NCBI GenBank assembly: GCA_964058805.1
Contig: CAXKVV010000381.1
Coordinates: forward strand, 1-54,221
Length of the DNA: 54,221 nucleotides
Direction: 5' to 3'
From: Schoenoplectus triqueter
Taxonomy: Eukaryota > Streptophyta > Magnoliopsida > Poales > Cyperaceae
Part shown: positions 49,348 to 54,221 of the stretch, in pieces
How the letters are laid out: the number at the start of each line of letters is the position of its first letter
Position numbering within the stretch: the stretch's first letter is position 1
The notes under the pieces: generated by a model
The model's database searches: none
What the model was told of the DNA's origin: nothing
Seen by the model: the letters and a program-made list of their open reading frames with translations, nothing else
Program-made: the position numbers and the translations under genes

Positions 49348-50271
49348 TAAAAAAAATTTAAAAAAAATAGAAAAATAGAAAAATATTTCTCATTTCGTAT
49401 GATTATTTTTTTTCGATGTTGTAGTTAGGATCGAAAATATTTCTCGGCCAGGGGACTGGACGGAAATATTTCTCGGATCAAGGGGCTGTTCCGAAAAAGA
49501 ATTTCAGACCAGCATGAAGTTCACACAAAACAATCTCGTTGTCATAGAAAATATGAAATTTCAAAATTCTTTTGAGCTGGTCGGGGATATTTTACGGTTC
49601 AGAGGTGGTCCGGAATTTGTTTACGGTCCAGATTATTTATTTTTGGTGGACCGGAACAGGACATGCCAAAATATTTTATTTTAATGCTTTATTCCCATCG
49701 TTTTTTATAACATGAAAATTTTGTTATTTTAACATGGCAAGAAACTAAATAAATTTCGTTATTTTATTCCCATCGATTTCAATATTCTATTCCCATCAAT
49801 TCTTGTATGCACATGAAAAGAAAATGTACATGGATTATATACGACGGATTATTTTCACAATTTGTTTTAAAAATTGTTATTGGAAAATTAAAGCATTACC
49901 TTGAAAAAAGAAAATAAAAAATAATGCATAATATTGACATAAAGTAATAAAAAATTTGAATCATTTTAGATATGATATGTCATGCTTGTTATGTTAGCTT
50001 GTTACATTAAAAAAATCTTCAAAATACATTATTGACCCATGTTTTTTTAAAGAACAATTTATATATGAAAGGCAGCCACACAGAGAGCAACACAGCACAG
50101 ATGTAGGGGGGGGGGGGGGGAAGGAAAATGATAGCTAGTCCGGAAAAAAATTTGGGACCAGAGACCAGAGATGTTCAGAAAATATTTTCAGTTCTTGCTA
50201 CTATATTGAAAAAAAATAATCATACGATTATATGTGAAATATTGTTATTTTTTTAATTTTTAAAAAAAGTT
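49348..50271. mobile_element. Non-autonomous Mutator-like element
   Basis: 924 bp flanked by perfect 9-bp direct repeats GGATTATAT (49339-49347 and 50272-50280), the target size of Mutator-like elements. Terminal regions of roughly 80-100 bases are imperfect inverted repeats, sharing for example CGTATGATTATTTTTTTTC (near 49398) with its complement near 50205-50225. The interior has repeated CCGG/GGTCCGG and AATATTTCTCGG motifs and a 15-base G run (50106-50120), with no coding frame. Confidence 0.8.
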
Positions 50272-50280
50272 GGATTATAT

Positions 50281-52539
50281 TGGTTGTTCTTTGAGTTTGC
50301 TATCTTGGACATGTAATACTGGTAGTTGACAACTTCCTTATCCCATCCAATCACATCTTTTCTTGAAGACAAAACGTGCAACGACGAAAGGCGCTCGTAT
50401 CTGAGAGATCAAATGAGTGCAGAAGTGCAAAAGAAAGATTTAGCCTGTAGATGAACAGTTATGAACCTCTTAGGGATTATAAGAATTAATTATGGATATA
50501 TGCTACAAAGCAATGTAAACAGGGTCCCTGAAAGGTCAATTGCAGTTGCATGCGAGTGGATTTTCAACTTAAAAGAAAAAAAACAATAATAAAAGAGGTG
50601 AAATTCGGCAGATTGAGACGCAATTTTCTTAAAAGAAATTGTAAAGAAAGCGACGAATGAAAAGTTCAAATGCATGTGGTTAGTGGTTTGGGAAATTTGT
50701 CAGACGTGACATGGCGATGAGCTTAATATATTATATATGTTGCAAAGTCAGCGGCCTAAATTTGTCAACATAATTTAAGTCATCGTATAACCTTTCCGAT
50801 GAAAAGATCAAATGCATGCATGTCTACATTTCCCACAGAAAATTACAAGGAAGAAGAAGAAAGGGGTCATTAAATCAGAAAATACTCATTAAAATTAGCA
50901 ACATCTTGATGTCGCAATAGTACATAGTGCATAATTTTTTCTTGGTTAGAAGTACATAATGGCATAATGCACTGTACTGCTGATATTCAAAAGATATGTA
51001 GCTCATGCGAGGACCGAATCATACAAACCCACTCTCATCGCGGAAATATGTCATCTCAAGTATATAAACGGAGATCTTGAGTTTAAACGTGATTTTTAAT
51101 TAGCTGGTTTTGAGTCAAAGCAAATATATCGGGTAAACGCAAAATTATAAGGCATCCATAGTTATTAAAATATGAAACGTTTAAACAAATATACGAACCG
51201 TTTAAATAAAGGAAGGGATCCTTGGCAATGGGTTGTCTTGACAATAGATCTTCAAATAAATATAAAAAAATTAAAAATAGAATTTTTTTATGAATATATT
51301 TTTCTACTTATAGATTGATGGTGATTAAAATTTTATGCAATTTGAGATTTTAACTAATTCATTATATTAGTCTAACTTGGACCTGGTTGTATAATCATAT
51401 ATCATACATATTTCTCAAATATATATATAATTTATTAGTAATTAATTAAATACTCATTTAAGAGTTGAAATTCTACATTGCTTTTGAATGAATCTAGTTA
51501 ACCATGATTGATTAATTTGAATGCATTCATTTCAATATCATTTGATCTAATATAATATAAAATGAGATTAAAAAATAAAATTTTATGAACATTCATTTGC
51601 CATGAAAATTAACAATATGAATCAAATACCTTTCTCATATAATTAATTACATTAAAATTGATTCACAGAAATTTATAAGAAAAAACAACATGTTCATACT
51701 TCCTCGTTCTGATTTTCTAACCTTCTTAAAAAAATTGAGGAAAAAATATGTTGTCAAAATTTTTAACAGAACTTGGAATTTTAGTCCATATTTATATATT
51801 TAGGTAGCTAGCGCTACAGCGCCTTAGATTGTTAGCTTAGCACACTTTGGTAATATAAAAATGTTGTATGACTCGAAACACAAGATTTGCATTCTGATAT
51901 TTGAGATACGATGTGCAACTTGATAGCTTGATTGCTACATGTCGGTCTTTTTCTGAAGATCAGATTTATTACAGTTTTAGAGACTGGGATATTTTATAAT
52001 TCACATCTTTGCAGAGATATCCTACGCGGAGTTGTGCGGTTTTTTGTTAGAAACCTTCGGATTATCGATTAACTAGCTATTATGATTAAAAACGAACCGT
52101 TTAGATCTCTCTACGAAAATCCAGAAAGAAAGTGCACCTGAAATTTGATATGCTTAGTAGAAGTAAATAAATAGATGAAAAAAAAGAAGAAGAAGACGGT
52201 CATTATTGCTAGACAGATTTATTCCCATCTTTTACTTCTGTAATTACGAACTTTGTTTTACAGGAGTGAAGTTTAAAATTTTTGCAAGTGTATAAACCAG
52301 GTGAAAATATTGAATGAACATGATTCAATGAACAGGTAGGCCCGAACAAAATGCCGAATTTTGAACAGCCTAAATGGATTTGGGCTTGTTCAACAATTCC
52401 AGCCTAATATAAAGCAAGAGGCCTGTACGATATAGTACGTGGGGGCAGATTATGGCCTAGTTAGGATCAATCGATCATCAACGCTGATGCACCCAGCACA
52501 CAGCATCTGGTCCAGTCATCCTTCAATTGCATTTGCGCC
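50281..52539. other. Intergenic, no gene seen
   Basis: AT-rich DNA without a supported frame or element boundary. Confidence 0.4.
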
Positions 52540-52697
52540 AAATTTAAAATAATATTGTATATTCTTTTTATATGATTTTTAAAATTATAATATTTCAATA
52601 TATATATATATATATATAAAGTATAAAATTTTAAAATATTAAAATTTTAAAATTTTAAAAATCATATAAAAAGAATATGCAATATTATTTTAAATTT
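52540..52697. repeat. Foldback: 46-bp inverted repeat arms, one mismatch
   Basis: The left arm 52540-52585 and right arm 52652-52697 are complementary over 46 bases with a single mismatch. The 66-base spacer holds a (TA)n run (about 52600-52617) and further ATTTTAAAAT palindromes. It could be a miniature inverted-repeat element or a source of small RNAs if transcribed. No coding capacity. Confidence 0.9.
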
Positions 52698-53340
52698 TGT
52701 ATAATGTACTTTATTGGCGAATGAAATATATTATATATTAAATAAATATTTAATTTATAAAAAAAATATTCACGAATAATTGACGAATCTCATGACTATG
52801 AGGCTAAAATAATTTATGAGGCCTGCACTGTGCTTAATACAAAAAGAGAGGAAAGGACGGAAAATAAAGGAATGAGAGCAGGAAAGTAAAATTTTATGTG
52901 GGCCATAGGTTTCTATGATCCTTCTGCATTGTCAGTATTAATGTACCCAAACTTCCAATTTTTTTGGTCTTACCCTTCGAAAGTGCTTCTGATCCCAATA
53001 AAAGAATGTTAAAATTAACCCTGATAAAGTTAAGGATAATATAATTTGTTCTTTGCTGCATGATGAATTTCAGAAATAAAGCTCAGTGATGCATCTAAAA
53101 AGCTTGGAAAGAAGTTTACAACTGGAGCCTCTGTTGTTAAGATAATATATTCGAGTTCTTTTGATCTAAAATGTTTATATAATGGTTGTTATGAAATATT
53201 GACTTCAATAATTGTACCATTCATCTTGCACACCAAACAATTGGTATAGTTATGCAACCGTCTCAAGCAAAAATGGAACTAATCAGCCAGAATTTGAATT
53301 TATAATATCAAGTTTTCTATTTGATAGTCTTTAGTCGTCT

Positions 53341-53561
53341 TTAGTGCATATTCAACTGTTTGATCTCCTCGGCCAGCATCTCATCTTCACTGTCAGAGTT
53401 ACTCTCAAAACTACATGCTCATGATCTCCATCTGCCACACTTGCAGTTTAAATCACAAGCAATTTTTGTTCTTTACATTGATGGCCTGGACTCCCTCCAT
53501 GGTGCTTGACACTTGTAGCACGCACAAGTTTTTCTTCTTGGTGGAAATTGTTTACTGAGAA
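53341..53561 (-). pseudogene. Ty3/gypsy gag zinc-knuckle relic
   Basis: On the minus strand one frame reads RKTCACYKCQAPWRE. After a one-base shift the next reads PGHQCKEQKL. Together they give the C-x2-C ... H-x-C zinc knuckle of plant Ty3/gypsy Gag. About 80 bases on, the first frame reads SFESNSDSEDEM, an acidic stretch like those that follow this knuckle. Frameshift and stops make it a relic. The match is short, hence moderate confidence. Confidence 0.45.
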
Positions 53562-53643
53562 CTTGTGGGGTTTTAGTAATGCTGGAAGCTTTGTGTGAAA
53601 TCAGAAAAGGGTCTGCTCGGTGGGTATAATCACACAGAAAACT

Positions 53644-53935
53644 CCTTTTGCAGCGCACCATTTACAGCGGTTTTCAGTTAAAAACCGCTGTGTGAAAACG
53701 TCTTTTGCAGCGCACCATTTACAGCGGTTTTCAGTTAAAAACCGTTGTAAATGTGTTTACAGCGGTTGTTAAAAGAAAACTGATGCTAAGTTTACAGCGG
53801 TTGTTAGCTAAAAACCATTGTAAATTTAGCAGCGGTTTTCTTTTAACAACCGCTATAAACTCATTTACAGCGTTTTTTAACTGAAAACCGCTGTAAAGTT
53901 CCTAATAAGTACTGCGGTTGTTAAAAGAACATATC
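53644..53935. repeat. Array of TTTACAGCGGTTTT motifs, CACTA-like subterminal region
   Basis: At least eight copies of TTTACAGCGGTT(TT/GT) and its complement AAAACCGCTGTAAA, many as small palindromes. The block CTTTTGCAGCGCACCATTTA is repeated 57 bases apart (53645 and 53702). Such dense bidirectional motifs mark CACTA subterminal regions. No terminus was located; the element may be truncated or continue past the window. Confidence 0.55.
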
Positions 53936-54221
53936 CATCAATAATTTTTATTTATATAATATTATAATATTGCTCCTTTTACAGTGGATTTTTAAATAAA
54001 TATGAAAATTTGAATCACTATAAATCCATAAATAAAAGAACATATCTATAAATTTATTTTAATTTTGAAGAATTTTTTAAATAAGAGAATTGTTCAGTTA
54101 TAAAATTTTAAAAATTTTAATCCATATTGGAATTAGCTATGTTTAAATAAATTGCTCAGCGAAATATATATAATCTGTGTTTATTAAAATTTGGAAACAA
54201 AAAATATATATATTAAAAATT
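53936..54221. other. AT-rich window edge, no gene seen
   Basis: Low-complexity AT-rich DNA. Nothing is supported. Confidence 0.4.

Noticed and set aside
1..54221. tRNA, rRNA or conserved microRNA genes
   Set aside because: I saw no cloverleaf-like A/B box pair, rRNA segment or known mature microRNA by eye; a covariance-model scan would settle this.

Overview
This is plant nuclear DNA. It is AT-rich, its genes are split by GT-AG introns, and both resident genes belong to receptor-kinase families known from land plants. Plant copia, RTE-type LINE, hAT, Mutator-like and CACTA-like repeats fill most of the rest. The intron style and best-remembered relatives suggest a eudicot. The species cannot be named from the sequence alone, and nothing bacterial or organellar was seen.

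Layout. (1) 188-15773, minus strand: 22 exons of an LRR receptor-like kinase of the LRR-VIII-2 type (signal peptide, LRRs, malectin domain, transmembrane segment, start of the kinase). The rest of the kinase lies beyond base 1. All splice junctions I could place keep the frame, although intron 9 holds two broken Ty1/copia fragments (5112-8527) and intron 1 holds a hAT-like element with an 8-bp target duplication. (2) 15977-33000: a gene-poor stretch built of short non-autonomous DNA transposons, arrays resembling CACTA subterminal repeats, and diverged direct duplications of non-coding sequence. (3) 33025-37896: a complete hAT transposon with matching terminal inverted repeats, an 8-bp target duplication (7/8) and a five-exon transposase gene with no stop or frameshift. 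(4) 39754-41640: a decayed RTE-type LINE on the minus strand. (5) 44537-47622, plus strand: a complete six-exon cytoplasmic receptor-like kinase, very like Arabidopsis CRPK1 (At1g16670). (6) 47623-54221: intergenic DNA with a Mutator-like element (9-bp target duplication), a near-perfect 46-bp-arm foldback, a Ty3/gypsy gag relic and another subterminal-repeat array.

How the parts relate. The two kinase genes are transcribed divergently. They share kinase exon structure, including a 211-nt exon with the same phase carrying the catalytic lysine, so they are distant relatives rather than partners in a visible operon-like unit. The hAT element is the most notable item. Its transposase keeps the BED zinc finger, the presumed D-D-E residues, the CxxH motif and the dimerisation block, so it could be autonomous. 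Two short elements in the window (25800-26193 and 15977-16556) have ends closely similar to its own and could be non-autonomous relatives. I found no clear evidence of an undescribed cellular system. The best leads are the intact hAT with its exon-containing tandem repeats, the element just upstream of the receptor kinase, and the foldback at 52540-52697.
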